Shown here in pieces: positions 10,785 to 19,463 of a stretch of 64,000 bases of DNA. The stretch comes from Aeromonas veronii (GTDB lineage Bacteria; Pseudomonadota; Gammaproteobacteria; Enterobacterales; Aeromonadaceae). Under the pieces are notes generated by a model. The model saw only the letters and a program-made list of their open reading frames with translations. It was not told the origin of the DNA and made no database searches. Within the stretch, counting starts at the first letter, position 1. Each line of letters begins with the position of its first letter. Location: positions 4,324,501-4,388,500 of the forward strand of contig NZ_CP157875.1 of NCBI RefSeq assembly GCF_040215105.1, in the 5' to 3' direction. A program made the translations under genes and the position numbers.

Positions 10785-12155
10785 CTACTTCACCCTGGCG
10801 ATGGCGGTGTTGAGCCGCAGGTTGATGGCGTCGAGGCCCGGGGTCTGGCCATGGAAGTCGAAGGCCAGCTCCACCCCCTTGCGAAACACCAGACAGTGGG
10901 TCGAGCCGCCGAAGTGGAACATGCCGAGCTGATCCCCCTTCTTCACCCTGTCCCCCGCCTTCACCGTGATGTCGCAGCTCGACACCTCGGCCATGCCCAC
11001 CGGCACCACGCACATCAGGCCTATTCTGGGGTTGTCCGCCTCGATGAAGATCAGCGCCCGGGTTGCCACCGAGGTGAGGAAGGGCTGGGAGTTGTTGGGG
11101 GCGCTGGGATCGGCCCCGTCCGCGTCGAGGAAGCCCTCGTACTGGTTTTCCAGGTAGTAGGTGCCGTTGACGATGCGCACCTTGCGGATGGTGCCGCTCA
11201 CCGGGCTGTGCCAGCGGTGATAGCTCAAGGCACTGAGGAAGGCCTGGTAGACGGTACCGCCGTCGAACAGGGGCGCGGTGTCATCAAAGTCGAGCATGTT
11301 GTCCAGGGAATAGGGCTGCCCCTTGAGCCAGAAGCGATCGCTGCGGCTCACCCCGGTCTTGACCTGCAGCGGTGCCGACTCGCAGGCATTGACGATGACG
11401 CCGTCATCCCCGGGAGAGGAGACCGGCCGTACGCCGGGACGGAAGGTGCGGGTGAAAAAATCATCCCAGCAGCCGAAGCCATGGTACGGCTCCGCCGGAT
11501 GGCACTGGAAGATGGCATCAAAACGGGCCGGGGTCGGATTGCTGCCCTCCCCCCGGGCCGAACCGGCCACCTTCACCATCTCGGCCTGCGCCACCTCTCC
11601 GAGCCAGGGGACGATCAGGGTCTCCTTGTCCAGCCGGCTGACCGGCTCGGTCAGCACGTAGCGGGAGGCCGGGCTCTGCAGAAACTGCGACCAGTAGCCG
11701 AGGATCTTCTTGAACTGCTGGTTGACCAGGGTGTTGGCAAAGAACAGGTAGCCGGAGCGGGTGGCCATGGGCCAATCCAGCAGGGCATTGATGGGGAAGC
11801 CGATGAGACCGGAGGGCTCCTGGCTCGGGATGTCCTGATAGGCTTCCGGGGCCGTGGTCATGATGCCGTTGAGCAGGACCAGAAATTCGTCGAAATCTTT
11901 CAGCGCAATCTGCCCGAGAGGGGTCAGATGCTCGTGGCGCCAGGCCTCCTTGAACATGGCATCTGCCTGGGCGTGCAGCAGGGGATCGGATTTCACCAGA
12001 TCCTGCAACTGGGCGATGGGGGCCACCAGCGGCCGCGGTTGCTGCGCCACATATGCCTGCAACCGCTTGATCCAGCGATCGATGTGGTGCTGATCCTGTG
12101 GCACCCAGCCACCGGGGCGGGACTTGTTCAAGCGGGTTTCAACGGCCTTGTTCAT
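10785..12155 (-). CDS. Phosphatidylserine decarboxylase family protein
   Basis: A 456-residue protein related to pyruvoyl-dependent phosphatidylserine decarboxylases. The C-terminal catalytic region contains HFGGSTHCLVF. In this family the enzyme cleaves itself before the serine of an (L/G)GST motif to create the pyruvoyl cofactor; here that is about Ser418. A long N-terminal part (about 170 residues) is absent from the short bacterial Psd, so this is the psd-related type rather than the housekeeping enzyme. ATG 12155 has a strong GAGGAGAG ribosome site; longer in-frame starts are unsupported. The actual substrate is not certain. Confidence 0.82.
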   Translation of the reverse strand: MNKAVETRLNKSRPGGWVPQDQHHIDRWIKRLQAYVAQQPRPLVAPIAQLQDLVKSDPLLHAQADAMFKEAWRHEHLTPLGQIALKDFDEFLVLLNGIMTTAPEAYQDIPSQEPSGLIGFPINALLDWPMATRSGYLFFANTLVNQQFKKILGYWSQFLQSPASRYVLTEPVSRLDKETLIVPWLGEVAQAEMVKVAGSARGEGSNPTPARFDAIFQCHPAEPYHGFGCWDDFFTRTFRPGVRPVSSPGDDGVIVNACESAPLQVKTGVSRSDRFWLKGQPYSLDNMLDFDDTAPLFDGGTVYQAFLSALSYHRWHSPVSGTIRKVRIVNGTYYLENQYEGFLDADGADPSAPNNSQPFLTSVATRALIFIEADNPRIGLMCVVPVGMAEVSSCDITVKAGDRVKKGDQLGMFHFGGSTHCLVFRKGVELAFDFHGQTPGLDAINLRLNTAIARVK

Positions 12156-12441
12156 GATGACTCTCCTCGCGATGTCCTCAATGCCAGCTAGGGCTGGCGC
12201 ATCCATGCAGGCGACCGACTCAGACAGGATCATGGTGCCGAGTGGCGCAGCCCATGTGGTGTAGCACAGGGGGCAAGAGCACACGACTGCCAGAAACGAC
12301 ATGGCAGGAAAGCGCGACTGGGACTAGCGCAGGAGCATGCAGACAAGAAATTGAAAAATAACGGGTATTTTTTCTGGATCGAGCGAGCAGGACAGAAGAG
12401 GCAAGGCACTGGCCACAGAAAAGTGGCGGGACGGAAATGCG

Positions 12442-12468
12442 AAAGGCCAGCTCAATGAGCTGGCCTTT
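12442..12468 (-). terminator. Hairpin downstream of tRNA-Trp; flanking gap otherwise empty
   Basis: A near-perfect inverted repeat (AAAGGCCAGCTCA, one central base, then its complement) lies 9 bases beyond the CCA end of the minus-strand tRNA. It ends in TTTC rather than a long T run but is well placed to stop transcription. The rest of 12156-12441 contains no convincing gene and probably carries the promoter of the decarboxylase-like gene. Confidence 0.7.
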
Positions 12469-12476
12469 CTGAAAAA

Positions 12477-12553
12477 TGGCAGGGGCGGCAGGACTCGAAC
12501 CCGCAACCATCGGTTTTGGAGACCGCTGTTCTACCAATTGGAACTACGCCCCT
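12477..12553 (-). tRNA. tRNA-Trp (anticodon CCA)
   Basis: Read on the minus strand, the acceptor stem AGGGGCG pairs with CGCCCCT. The D-arm is GTTCCAATTGGTAGAAC, the anticodon loop is CTCCAAA with anticodon CCA, and the T-arm contains GGTTCGAACC. The 3' GCCA is encoded. The length of 77 is one base more than the enteric tRNA-Trp, the extra base being in the D-loop. The first anticodon-stem pair looks like G-A rather than a Watson-Crick pair. Confidence 0.97.
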
Positions 12554-12569
12554 GCAACAAACGAGGCGA

Positions 12570-12597
12570 ATTATACAAAGCCGGGATCAAAGGTAAA
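12570..12597 (-). promoter_or_regulatory. Promoter of tRNA-Trp
   Basis: On the minus strand a consensus TATAAT (12575-12570) lies 16 bases from a weak -35 TTTACC (12597-12592). A GC-rich discriminator follows, as is usual for stable RNA genes. Confidence 0.65.
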
Positions 12598-12761
12598 GGC
12601 TTTTTTCGCACTTTCGATGCGATTGCGCAAATCACGAGCAGATGCCGTCGATTTTGGCAGCCTCGGGGGGTAACTCGCTGTATTTACAGCCTTGTCAGGG
12701 TAGGAAAGCCACCAAAATGGAGGTAGGGTGGGATCAAGGGCTAGGCAAGAGGAGAGTGCTC

Positions 12762-13304
12762 ATGCTCAATTACCGCTTACTTCAACAACTTGCACCGCTC
12801 AACTTCAGGGACGAGAGCAAAACCGAGCCCTTGCCCGACTATCTGGCACGGGTCGGCCCCGCGGTCCCCTTCATTCCCCCCAATGTGCTGAGCCAGTGGA
12901 TTTACCGTCATTGGCGCGGTTTCGAGTCCAACTGGAGCTTTATCGATCTCGCCAGCCACGACTTCCAGTGCGAACACTGGCTCACGGCGCGCATCCTGGC
13001 CGACATCGATTCCCGCCACATGGAAGTGATCGAGCGCTGGGGAGAGCTGCTGCGCCACAATCGCTACGTGCGCCGCTCCTGGCTCGGGGAGAAGATGCTG
13101 ACCCTGGGCACCTGGACCGAGCCCATCATAGTGCTGGATCCCGCCCTCGTCGCAAGCTCCCCGGATGGCCAGCCCCTGCCCGGCCCCTACTGCCTGCTGG
13201 AGGGGCACCACAGACTCGGCTATCTGCGCAGCATGGCGCAGGATGGGCTGCCGTTGCAGGATGAGCACCAGGTCTGGGTTTGCCGACCCGTTCGCGCCAG
13301 TTAA
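12762..13304 (+). CDS. Small protein with ParB/sulfiredoxin-like motif
   Basis: A 180-residue soluble protein of unknown function. The C-terminal third reads PIIVLDP ... YCLLEGHHRLGYLRSM, closely resembling the ParB/Srx-fold core with its GHHR signature. The N-terminal part contains several Trp and Tyr residues (QWIYRHWRGFESNW) and no membrane segment. ATG 12762 is chosen because of the GGAGAG ribosome site 6-11 bases upstream. It stands alone between tRNA-Trp and the pyr operon, with no partner ParA. Plasmid partitioning is therefore unlikely; nucleotide or protein modification is possible for this fold, but I cannot assign it. Confidence 0.72.
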   Translation: MLNYRLLQQLAPLNFRDESKTEPLPDYLARVGPAVPFIPPNVLSQWIYRHWRGFESNWSFIDLASHDFQCEHWLTARILADIDSRHMEVIERWGELLRHNRYVRRSWLGEKMLTLGTWTEPIIVLDPALVASSPDGQPLPGPYCLLEGHHRLGYLRSMAQDGLPLQDEHQVWVCRPVRAS

Positions 13305-13342
13305 ACGTTTTTTTGTCGAAAAAATGCCTCAGAAATAAATTT

Positions 13343-13370
13343 TTGACAATTCAAAAACCGACTCTATAAT
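13343..13370 (+). promoter_or_regulatory. Strong sigma-70 promoter of pyrL-pyrBI
   Basis: Exact consensus TTGACA (13343-13348), a 16-base spacer and exact consensus TATAAT (13365-13370). It lies about 35 bases upstream of the leader ORF. A consensus promoter is what UTP-dependent attenuation needs, since control happens after initiation. Confidence 0.9.
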
Positions 13371-13403
13371 CGTTGCGGTTTTGAAAAAGGTCAGGACAGG
13401 ACG

Positions 13404-13598
13404 ATGCCGTTTTTAATGAAAAAAGCAGCCTTGCAGACGAGTGGAACGCACCAGAGCGGCCCCGTTGTTTCCGGTTCCCGACCCACAGATCCCCAATTGT
13501 TTTTAAAAAGAGCCCCTGTTTCAGGGGCTTTTTTTTGTGCCCGAAAAACCTTCATTGATGCCAAAGGGAATGCAGACGATGACCAATCCACTCTATAA
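13404..13598 (+). CDS. pyrL: pyrBI leader peptide
   Basis: A 64-codon leader ORF running through the attenuator. Its segment SGAFFC is encoded by the terminator stem and T run, as in the enteric PyrL (which carries GAFFC in the same place, from memory). Ribosomes following polymerase through this ORF would prevent the attenuator forming when UTP is low. Unlike the enteric leader, the reading frame here does not stop before pyrB. It overlaps the first 20 bases of pyrB in another frame and ends at TAA 13596-13598. The ATG is preceded by AGGACAGG. Confidence 0.75.
   Translation: MPFLMKKAALQTSGTHQSGPVVSGSRPTDPQLFLKRAPVSGAFFCARKTFIDAKGNADDDQSTL
13511..13536 (+). terminator. pyrBI transcription attenuator
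   Basis: AGCCCCTG and CAGGGGCT arms with a three-base loop are followed by eight Ts. It lies inside the leader ORF and 43 bases before the pyrB start. Position and form match UTP-sensitive attenuation of pyrBI in enteric bacteria. Confidence 0.9.
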
Positions 13599-14499
13599 CA
13601 AACACGTCATCTCCATCTCGGATCTGACCCGGTCCGACATGGAACTGGTGGTCGCCACCGCACAGCGGTTGAAGGCCGAACCCGACACCCGCCTGCTGAA
13701 AGACAAGCTGGTCGCCAGCTGCTTCTTCGAAGCCTCCACCCGCACCCGCCTCTCCTTCGAGACCGCGGTACAGCGCCTCGGCGGCAACATCATCGGCTTC
13801 GCCGACGGGGGCAACACCAGCGCCAAGAAGGGGGAGACCCTGGCGGACTCCATCAAGATCATCGGCTCCTACTCCGATGCCGTGGTGATGCGTCATCCGA
13901 AGGAAGGGGCGGCCCGCCTCGCCTCCGAGTTCTCCCGGGTGCCCGTCATCAACGGCGGCGACGGCTCCAACCAGCATCCGACCCAGACCCTGCTGGACCT
14001 CTTCTCCATCCATGAGACCCAAGGCAAGCTGGACGGCCTCAACGTCGCCTTCGTCGGCGACCTGAAATACGGCCGCACCGTGCACTCCCTGGCCCAGGCC
14101 CTCAGCCTGTTCAACTGCCGCTTCTTCTTCATCTCGCCGGAAGCGCTGGCGATGCCGGACTACCTGTGCGAGGAGCTGGAAGAGAAGGGCATCCAGTTCA
14201 GCGTGCACGAGACCATGGAAGAGGTGATGCCGGAGCTCGACATCCTCTACATGACCCGGGTCCAGAAGGAGCGCTTCGACGAGACCGAGTACAAGCACAT
14301 GGCCGCCAAGTTCGTGCTGGAATTGGCCACCCTGGAAGGGGCCAAGCCGACCATGAAGATCCTGCATCCCCTGCCCCGCGTCGACGAGATCGAAGTCGCG
14401 GTCGACAAGACGCCCCACGCCTACTACTTCCAGCAGGCGGAGAACGGGGTCTATGCGCGCCAGGCACTGCTGGCACTGGTACTGAACGAAACCGTCTAA
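13579..14499 (+). CDS. pyrB: Aspartate carbamoyltransferase catalytic subunit
   Basis: Condenses carbamoyl phosphate with aspartate, the first committed step of pyrimidine synthesis. The 306 residues include the carbamoyl-phosphate loop [14 protein letters not shown] (about 50-63), [15 protein letters not shown] (the 80s loop) and HPLPRVDEI near the C-terminus. ATG 13579 gives MTNPLYNKH, matching the enteric N-terminus, with AAAGGGA about 9 bases upstream; an in-frame ATG at 13570 lacks spacing. pyrI follows after 16 bases, so catalytic trimers and regulatory dimers would be made together. Regulation is by the leader and attenuator upstream. Confidence 0.97.
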   Translation: MTNPLYNKHVISISDLTRSDMELVVATAQRLKAEPDTRLLKDKLVASCFFEASTRTRLSFETAVQRLGGNIIGFADGGNTSAKKGETLADSIKIIGSYSDAVVMRHPKEGAARLASEFSRVPVINGGDGSNQHPTQTLLDLFSIHETQGKLDGLNVAFVGDLKYGRTVHSLAQALSLFNCRFFFISPEALAMPDYLCEELEEKGIQFSVHETMEEVMPELDILYMTRVQKERFDETEYKHMAAKFVLELATLEGAKPTMKILHPLPRVDEIEVAVDKTPHAYYFQQAENGVYARQALLALVLNETV

Positions 14500-14515
14500 G
14501 GGAAAGGGGAACATC

Positions 14516-14980
14516 ATGTCCGAGAAGAACCAACTGCAAGTCGAAGCCATCCGTCAGGGCTCCGTCATCGACCACATCCCCGCCGGCCAGGGCATCAAGA
14601 TCCTCAAGCTGTTCCAGCTGATCGAGACCCAGGAGCGCATCACCGTCGGTTTCAACCTCAAATCCGGCGCCCTCGGCAAGAAGGATCTCATCAAGATCGA
14701 GCACACCCGGCTGACCGAACAGCAGGCCAACCAGCTGGCCCTGTTCGCCCCCAAGGCGACCGTCAACATCATCGAAGACTTCGTGGTGGTGAAGAAGCAT
14801 CAGCTGGCGCTGCCGGAGTTCATCACCGGGGTGTTCCACTGCCCGAACTCCAACTGCATCTCCCACAACGAGCCGGTGGACAGCTACTTCCGGGTACGCG
14901 AGGTGAAGGGCGCGGTGCGCATGAAGTGCAAATACTGCGAAAAATCCTTCACCCAGGACATCGTCAGCGAACGTTACTAA
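14516..14980 (+). CDS. pyrI: Aspartate carbamoyltransferase regulatory subunit
   Basis: A 154-residue regulatory chain that binds CTP/ATP and gives the holoenzyme allosteric control. The N-terminal allosteric domain contains [19 protein letters not shown] sequence (here [16 protein letters not shown]). The C-terminal zinc domain has four cysteines in the expected CPNSNC and CKYC pairs. It lies 16 bases after pyrB with a GAAAGGGGA ribosome site. Length equals the enteric PyrI. Confidence 0.97.
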   Translation: MSEKNQLQVEAIRQGSVIDHIPAGQGIKILKLFQLIETQERITVGFNLKSGALGKKDLIKIEHTRLTEQQANQLALFAPKATVNIIEDFVVVKKHQLALPEFITGVFHCPNSNCISHNEPVDSYFRVREVKGAVRMKCKYCEKSFTQDIVSERY

Positions 14981-14989
14981 TAGCCAAGC

Positions 14990-15011
14990 GGGCCCCACGG
15001 GGCCCATTTTT
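14990..15011 (+). terminator. Terminator after pyrI
   Basis: GGGCCC arms separated by a short loop are followed by ATTTTT, starting 10 bases past the pyrI stop. Confidence 0.75.
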
Positions 15012-15179
15012 GACCCCTGTCACATCACTTATTCCCCCTTTGGTTATAATTTGCCATCCCATAACGGCTAAACGCCGCTCATTCGCTGCCCGATTCTTTT
15101 TCAACAGCATTTTTTGCTAGCAAACGGACATAAGGTAGTGGTGAAGCCTAGCCTCCGGTCATCATCAAAGGACATCCCC

Positions 15180-15671
15180 GTGGTCAAGACCCTCAGCCGT
15201 CCCGTCGAAATCGAGTCCGACCAGGCCCAGCTGGACGCCTGTCGCCAGATCATCGGCCAGCACTGCTACAGCACCCAGGAGGAGATCCGCCGCGAGCTGG
15301 CCGACCGGGGCTTCGCCGACATCAGCCAGTCCACCATCTCCCGCCTGCTGCGCCGCCTCGGCGTGGCCAAGGCCCAGAATGCCAACGGCAAGAAGGTCTA
15401 CACCCTAGTGGACGAGCAGCTGGAACCCGCCGGCAGCACCCGCTCCATCCACGACATGGTGCGCGGCGTGGTTCACAACCAGCAGATGGTGCTGGTCCAC
15501 ACCACCCCGGGGGCTGCCACCGTGGTGGCTCGCCTGCTGGATCGCAACGCCGATCCCGAGATCCTGGGAGCCGTGGCCGGCAACGACGTGGTGCTGGTCG
15601 CCCCCCGCCACATCAGCCGCACCCGCCAGGCCCACGCCGCCGTGGTGCGCACCCTGGCCCAGGCCCGCTAA
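15180..15671 (+). CDS. ArgR-family arginine repressor/activator
   Basis: A 163-residue arginine-responsive regulator. The N-terminal winged helix includes STQEEIRRELADRGFADISQ and STISRLLRRLGV (about 27-62). The C-terminal oligomerisation domain has HTTPGAATVVARLLD and ILGAVAGNDVVLV, the arginine-binding GAA region and the aspartate-bearing core. GTG 15180 is preferred because AAAGGA lies 7 bases upstream and gives a normal ArgR length. GTGs at 15138 and 15141 (preceded by AAGG) are possible alternatives. It converges on the arginine deiminase operon, so it may be the dedicated arc regulator (ArcR type). A separate housekeeping ArgR may exist elsewhere. Confidence 0.85.
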   Translation: MVKTLSRPVEIESDQAQLDACRQIIGQHCYSTQEEIRRELADRGFADISQSTISRLLRRLGVAKAQNANGKKVYTLVDEQLEPAGSTRSIHDMVRGVVHNQQMVLVHTTPGAATVVARLLDRNADPEILGAVAGNDVVLVAPRHISRTRQAHAAVVRTLAQAR

Positions 15672-15696
15672 GTTTTTCTCCTCCCATGCAAATAAC

Positions 15697-15720
15697 AAAG
15701 GCGACCCCGGGGTCGCCTTT
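15697..15720 (+). terminator. Terminator after the argR-type gene
   Basis: A perfect 24-base palindrome (AAAGGCGACCCC plus its complement) lies 26 bases after the stop, followed by TGTTATG. The T tract is short. Confidence 0.65.
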
Positions 15721-15828
15721 GTTATGCCCGCTCGCGCCGTCTCTCGCTTGCCGCCCCTCTCCCTCAACCGCACGCCTGCCGGCTTTCGAACCGACTCTCC
15801 GGCCGGCATGACCTTCCCCAGCCGCAAT

Positions 15829-15856
15829 AAAAAAACGGGAGCCAGTGGCTCCCGTT
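15829..15856 (-). terminator. Terminator of the arginine deiminase operon
   Basis: AACGGGAGCC and GGCTCCCGTT flank a three-base loop. Read on the minus strand it ends in a run of seven Ts, 18 bases past the stop of the antiporter gene. Confidence 0.85.
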
Positions 15857-15873
15857 GTTTAGCGTATGTCCCA

Positions 15874-17280
15874 TCAGGCCAACATGGCACCCAGGCTCAG
15901 GCAGACCACGATCAGCACGGTCAGGATGCCGAGCAGCGGGGCTACCCACTTCAGCCAGCGCACATAGGGCACCTTGGCAATTGCCAGGCCACCCATGACC
16001 ACGGCAGAGGTCGGGGTCACCAGGTTCACCAGGCCGGAGGCAGACTGGTAGGCCGTCACTACCAGCTCGCGACCCACGTTGGCGAAGTCGGCGAGCGGCG
16101 CCATGATCGGCATGGTCAGCACCGCCAGACCGGAGGAGGACGGCACCAGGAAGGAGAGCACCACTTCCAGCACAAACATCACGTTGATGAACACCACGGT
16201 GGAGAGGCCGGTCACGATGCCTTCCGCACTGTGCAAGATGGTGTGGGTGATCATGCCGTTGTCCATCACCACCACGATACCGCGGGCGATACCGATGATG
16301 AGGGCCACGCCGAGCAGGTCACGGGCACCGTCGATGAAGTTGGAGGTCAGCTCCTCCTCGCTCATGCGGGAGATCACGCCGACGATGATGGCGGCAGCCA
16401 GGAAGACGCCGGAGATCTGCGCCATCCACCAACCGAGCACGGCCACCCCGTAGATCATCACGGCGAAGGCGGCGACGAAGATGCCCAGCACGATCTTGCG
16501 GGTCAGGGTGAACTCCAGCATCTCGTCGCTGCGGTTGCCGAGGAAGTGGACACGGTTCTCTTCCCATTTGTCAGCCACCAGGGACTTGCTCGGATCGTTG
16601 CGCACCATCTTGGCGTAGCGCATCACATAGGCCACACACAGCAGCCAGCCGGCCACCAGCATGGCGACACGCAGCCAGATGCCGTCGGTGAAGGAGATGC
16701 CCGCCGCGTTGGCGGCAATCACAGTGGCGAAGGGGTTGATGGTGGAGCCCAGGGTGCCGATACCAGCGCCCAGCAGCACAGTGGCGGCGGCGACCACGGG
16801 GTCAAAACGGGCGGCCATCATCACCGGCACCAGCAGGGTGTAGAACGGCAGGGACTCTTCCGCCATGCCGTAGATGGTGCCCCCTGCGGCGAACAGCGCC
16901 ATCAGGATGGGGATCATCCACTCCTCGCGGCCACGCAGACGATCGGTGACGCGCTCGATACCGGCATCGATGGCACCCGTCTTGGTCACTATGCCAAGGA
17001 AGCCACCGATGATCAGGATGAAGAGGGAGACGTCGATGGCGCCAGCCTCATAGGTATCGTGGTTGTAGAGGCCGTCGATGGGTGCCAGCAGCACGTCGAC
17101 GATCCCCTGGGGATTGGCATCCACCAGCTTGTAGGTACCGGCCACCGGTACTTCCTTGCCGAGGGACTCATTCATGGTCATGTCATATTTGCCCGCCGGG
17201 ACTATCCAGCTCAGGGCGGCCACCAGGGCGATCAGCACAAACAGTATCGTGTAGGCTGACGGGAACTTGAATTTGGTCAT
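15874..17280 (-). CDS. YfcC-family transporter, probable arginine/ornithine antiporter
   Basis: A 468-residue inner-membrane protein with about 12 hydrophobic helices, of the YfcC/AitC family rather than the APC-family ArcD of Pseudomonas. Conserved stretches include GTLGSTINPFATVIAANAAG and LVTPTSAVVMGGLAIAKVPY near the C-terminus. As last gene of arcACB it most likely exchanges extracellular arginine for ornithine, the step the deiminase pathway needs. That role is inferred from position. ATG 17280 gives MTKFKFPSAY with an AAGGAAG ribosome site. A GC-rich hairpin separates it from arcB and may lower its expression. Confidence 0.85.
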   Translation of the reverse strand: MTKFKFPSAYTILFVLIALVAALSWIVPAGKYDMTMNESLGKEVPVAGTYKLVDANPQGIVDVLLAPIDGLYNHDTYEAGAIDVSLFILIIGGFLGIVTKTGAIDAGIERVTDRLRGREEWMIPILMALFAAGGTIYGMAEESLPFYTLLVPVMMAARFDPVVAAATVLLGAGIGTLGSTINPFATVIAANAAGISFTDGIWLRVAMLVAGWLLCVAYVMRYAKMVRNDPSKSLVADKWEENRVHFLGNRSDEMLEFTLTRKIVLGIFVAAFAVMIYGVAVLGWWMAQISGVFLAAAIIVGVISRMSEEELTSNFIDGARDLLGVALIIGIARGIVVVMDNGMITHTILHSAEGIVTGLSTVVFINVMFVLEVVLSFLVPSSSGLAVLTMPIMAPLADFANVGRELVVTAYQSASGLVNLVTPTSAVVMGGLAIAKVPYVRWLKWVAPLLGILTVLIVVCLSLGAMLA

Positions 17281-17363
17281 GGTCCAGCTTCCTTCTGTGG
17301 GTGTGGTATCCATGCAATCTGCGGGTGTAGGGTTAGAGGTATTGTGCCGCTGTCACATGGTCG

Positions 17364-17387
17364 AAAAGCCGGGGGTCACCCCCCGGC
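17364..17387 (-). terminator. Intra-operon hairpin between arcB and the antiporter gene
   Basis: GCCGGGGG and CCCCCGGC arms, followed on the minus strand by TTTTC. It could be a partial terminator or an mRNA-stabilising structure that sets different levels for arcACB and the transporter. Confidence 0.55.
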
Positions 17388-17402
17388 ACCACTACTGCGA
17401 CC

Positions 17403-18407
17403 TTAGTCGCCCAGCGTAGCAACCATCACTGCCTTGATGGTGTGCATCCGGTTTTCGGCCTCGTCGAATACGATGCTGTGTTCGGATTCGAACACGTCCT
17501 CGGTCACTTCCAGACCCTTCATGCCGTATTTGTCGGCCACTTCCTTGCCCATGGTGGTCTCGTCGTTGTGGAACGCCGGCAGGCAGTGCATGAACTTCAC
17601 ATCCGGGTTCTTGGTGGTGTTGATGACGTCCATGTTGACCTGATAGGGGGTCATCAGTTTGACGCGCTGATCCCAGGCTTCTTTCGCTTCACCCATGGAG
17701 ACCCAGACGTCGGTGTAGAGGAAGTCGGCACCCAGCACGCCCTCTTTCACGTCTTCGGTCAGGTGGATGCGGGCACCGGTCTCTTCGGCGATCTGGCGGC
17801 ACTGGGCGACCAGCTCTTCTTCCGGCCAGAAGGCCTTGGGCGCAACCAGACGGATGTCCATGCCCATCTTGGCGGCACCGACCATCAGGGAGTTGCCCAT
17901 GTTGTTGCGAGCGTCACCCAGGTAGGCGAACTTGATCTGGTCCAGACGCTTGCCCTTGCCGTGCTCCAGCATGGTCATGAAGTCGGCCAGGATCTGGGTC
18001 GGGTGGAATTCGTTGGTCAGGCCGTTCCAGACCGGCACACCGGCATGGGCACCCAGCTCTTCCACGATCTCCTGACCGAAGCCACGGTACTCGATGCCGT
18101 CATACATGCGACCGAGGACGCGGGCGGTATCCTTCATGGACTCCTTGTGACCAATCTGGGAACCGCTTGGGCCGAGGTAGGAGACTTGTGCCCCCTGGTC
18201 GAAGGCCGCGACTTCAAACGCGCAACGGGTGCGGGTGGAGGTCTTCTCGAAGATCAGGGCGATGTTCTTGCCGGTGAGGTGCTTGCGCTCATAGCCACCG
18301 TATTTGGCCTTCTTCAGGTCGATGGCGAGATCGATCATGTATTGGATTTCGCGCGGGGTGAAGTCCAGCAGTTTCAGGAAGTTACGGTTACGCAGATTAA
18401 AAGCCAT
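17403..18407 (-). CDS. arcB: Ornithine carbamoyltransferase, catabolic
   Basis: A 334-residue enzyme. In the deiminase pathway it splits citrulline with phosphate into ornithine and carbamoyl phosphate. Motifs: [14 protein letters not shown] (carbamoyl-phosphate site, about 54-67), [12 protein letters not shown] (about 132) and FMHCLPAFH (about 270), the last holding the ornithine-site cysteine. Assignment as catabolic ArcB rather than biosynthetic ArgF rests on the operon with arcA and arcC. The family cannot be split by motif alone. Confidence 0.93.
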   Translation of the reverse strand: MAFNLRNRNFLKLLDFTPREIQYMIDLAIDLKKAKYGGYERKHLTGKNIALIFEKTSTRTRCAFEVAAFDQGAQVSYLGPSGSQIGHKESMKDTARVLGRMYDGIEYRGFGQEIVEELGAHAGVPVWNGLTNEFHPTQILADFMTMLEHGKGKRLDQIKFAYLGDARNNMGNSLMVGAAKMGMDIRLVAPKAFWPEEELVAQCRQIAEETGARIHLTEDVKEGVLGADFLYTDVWVSMGEAKEAWDQRVKLMTPYQVNMDVINTTKNPDVKFMHCLPAFHNDETTMGKEVADKYGMKGLEVTEDVFESEHSIVFDEAENRMHTIKAVMVATLGD

Positions 18408-18476
18408 GATGAGTTCTCTCTATATTTGTTCAGACCAATGTGGGCAGTGTTATTGACTACGCAGTGATTCAACGAC

Positions 18477-19403
18477 TCAGGCATTCACGGTATTGGTGGC
18501 GACGATATTGGTGCCGGCTTCGCCCCTCAGGATGGCCAGGCCATCTTCCAGGGAACCGATCCCGACCATGCCGCCGGTCGCCTTGACGAATTCGCAGGAC
18601 GCTTCGACCTTGGGCCCCATGGAACCGGCATCGAACTTGACGCCAGCCAGCTCGTCCGGGCTGGTGATCCGCAGCGGACGCTGGGTCGGCTTGCCCCAAT
18701 CCAGGTAGACGGCATCGGCGTCGGTCAGGATCAGCAGGGCGTCGGCCTTGATCTGCTTGGCCAGGTAGGCGGCAGACATGTCCTTGTCGATGACGGCTTC
18801 GATGCCGGTCAGGCTCTGGCCATCCCAGGTCACCGGAATGCCACCACCACCGGTACAGATGATGAGATGGCCCTGGGCGATCAGGGTTTCGATGGCGTCG
18901 CCTTCGACGATGCGCTGGGGCAGCGGGGACGGCACCACACGGCGGAAGAACTTGCCGTCAGCCTTGACGCTCCACTGCTTCTCGGCAGCCAGGGCACGGG
19001 CTTCCGCCTCTTCGTAGACGGGACCGATGAACTTGGTCGGGTTGGCGAAGGCGGGATCCTTGGGATCAACCTGCACCTGGGTCAGCAGCGCGGTGACGTT
19101 GCGGCTCGGCATCAGGTTCTTCAGCTCCTGGATCAGCATGTAGCCGATCATGCCCTGGGACTCGGCGCCCAGCACATCCAGGGGATAGGGAGAAACCTTG
19201 GTATAGGCACTGTTTTGCAGGGCCAGCAGACCGACTTGCGGGCCGTTGCCGTGCACCAGCACCACGTTGTAATCCTCGGCGATGCGGGCGATGGTCTTGG
19301 CAGCGGTGGCGATGTTCTTGCGCTGGATGTCCGCTTCGAGGGGCTCACCGCGGCGGAGCAAGGCATTGCCACCCAGGGCGACGACGACAGTTGGTTTTTT
19401 CAT
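18477..19403 (-). CDS. arcC: Carbamate kinase
   Basis: A 308-residue amino-acid-kinase-fold enzyme that makes ATP from carbamoyl phosphate and ADP, the energy-yielding step of arginine fermentation. It begins [20 protein letters not shown] and contains [14 protein letters not shown] (about 51-64) and [10 protein letters not shown] (about 207), the characteristic nucleotide and substrate loops. It lies between arcA and arcB with short gaps of 60-70 bases. Confidence 0.96.
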   Translation of the reverse strand: MKKPTVVVALGGNALLRRGEPLEADIQRKNIATAAKTIARIAEDYNVVLVHGNGPQVGLLALQNSAYTKVSPYPLDVLGAESQGMIGYMLIQELKNLMPSRNVTALLTQVQVDPKDPAFANPTKFIGPVYEEAEARALAAEKQWSVKADGKFFRRVVPSPLPQRIVEGDAIETLIAQGHLIICTGGGGIPVTWDGQSLTGIEAVIDKDMSAAYLAKQIKADALLILTDADAVYLDWGKPTQRPLRITSPDELAGVKFDAGSMGPKVEASCEFVKATGGMVGIGSLEDGLAILRGEAGTNIVATNTVNA

Positions 19404-19463
19404 GATATTGATCTCGAAAGTGAGTCTGTGTGGCGCCAGCCTCCGCCGGCGCCACGCCGTCGG

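Noticed and set aside
12220..12537. 105-codon minus-strand ORF covering tRNA-Trp
   Set aside because: It runs through a clear tRNA gene and its terminator; chance frame.
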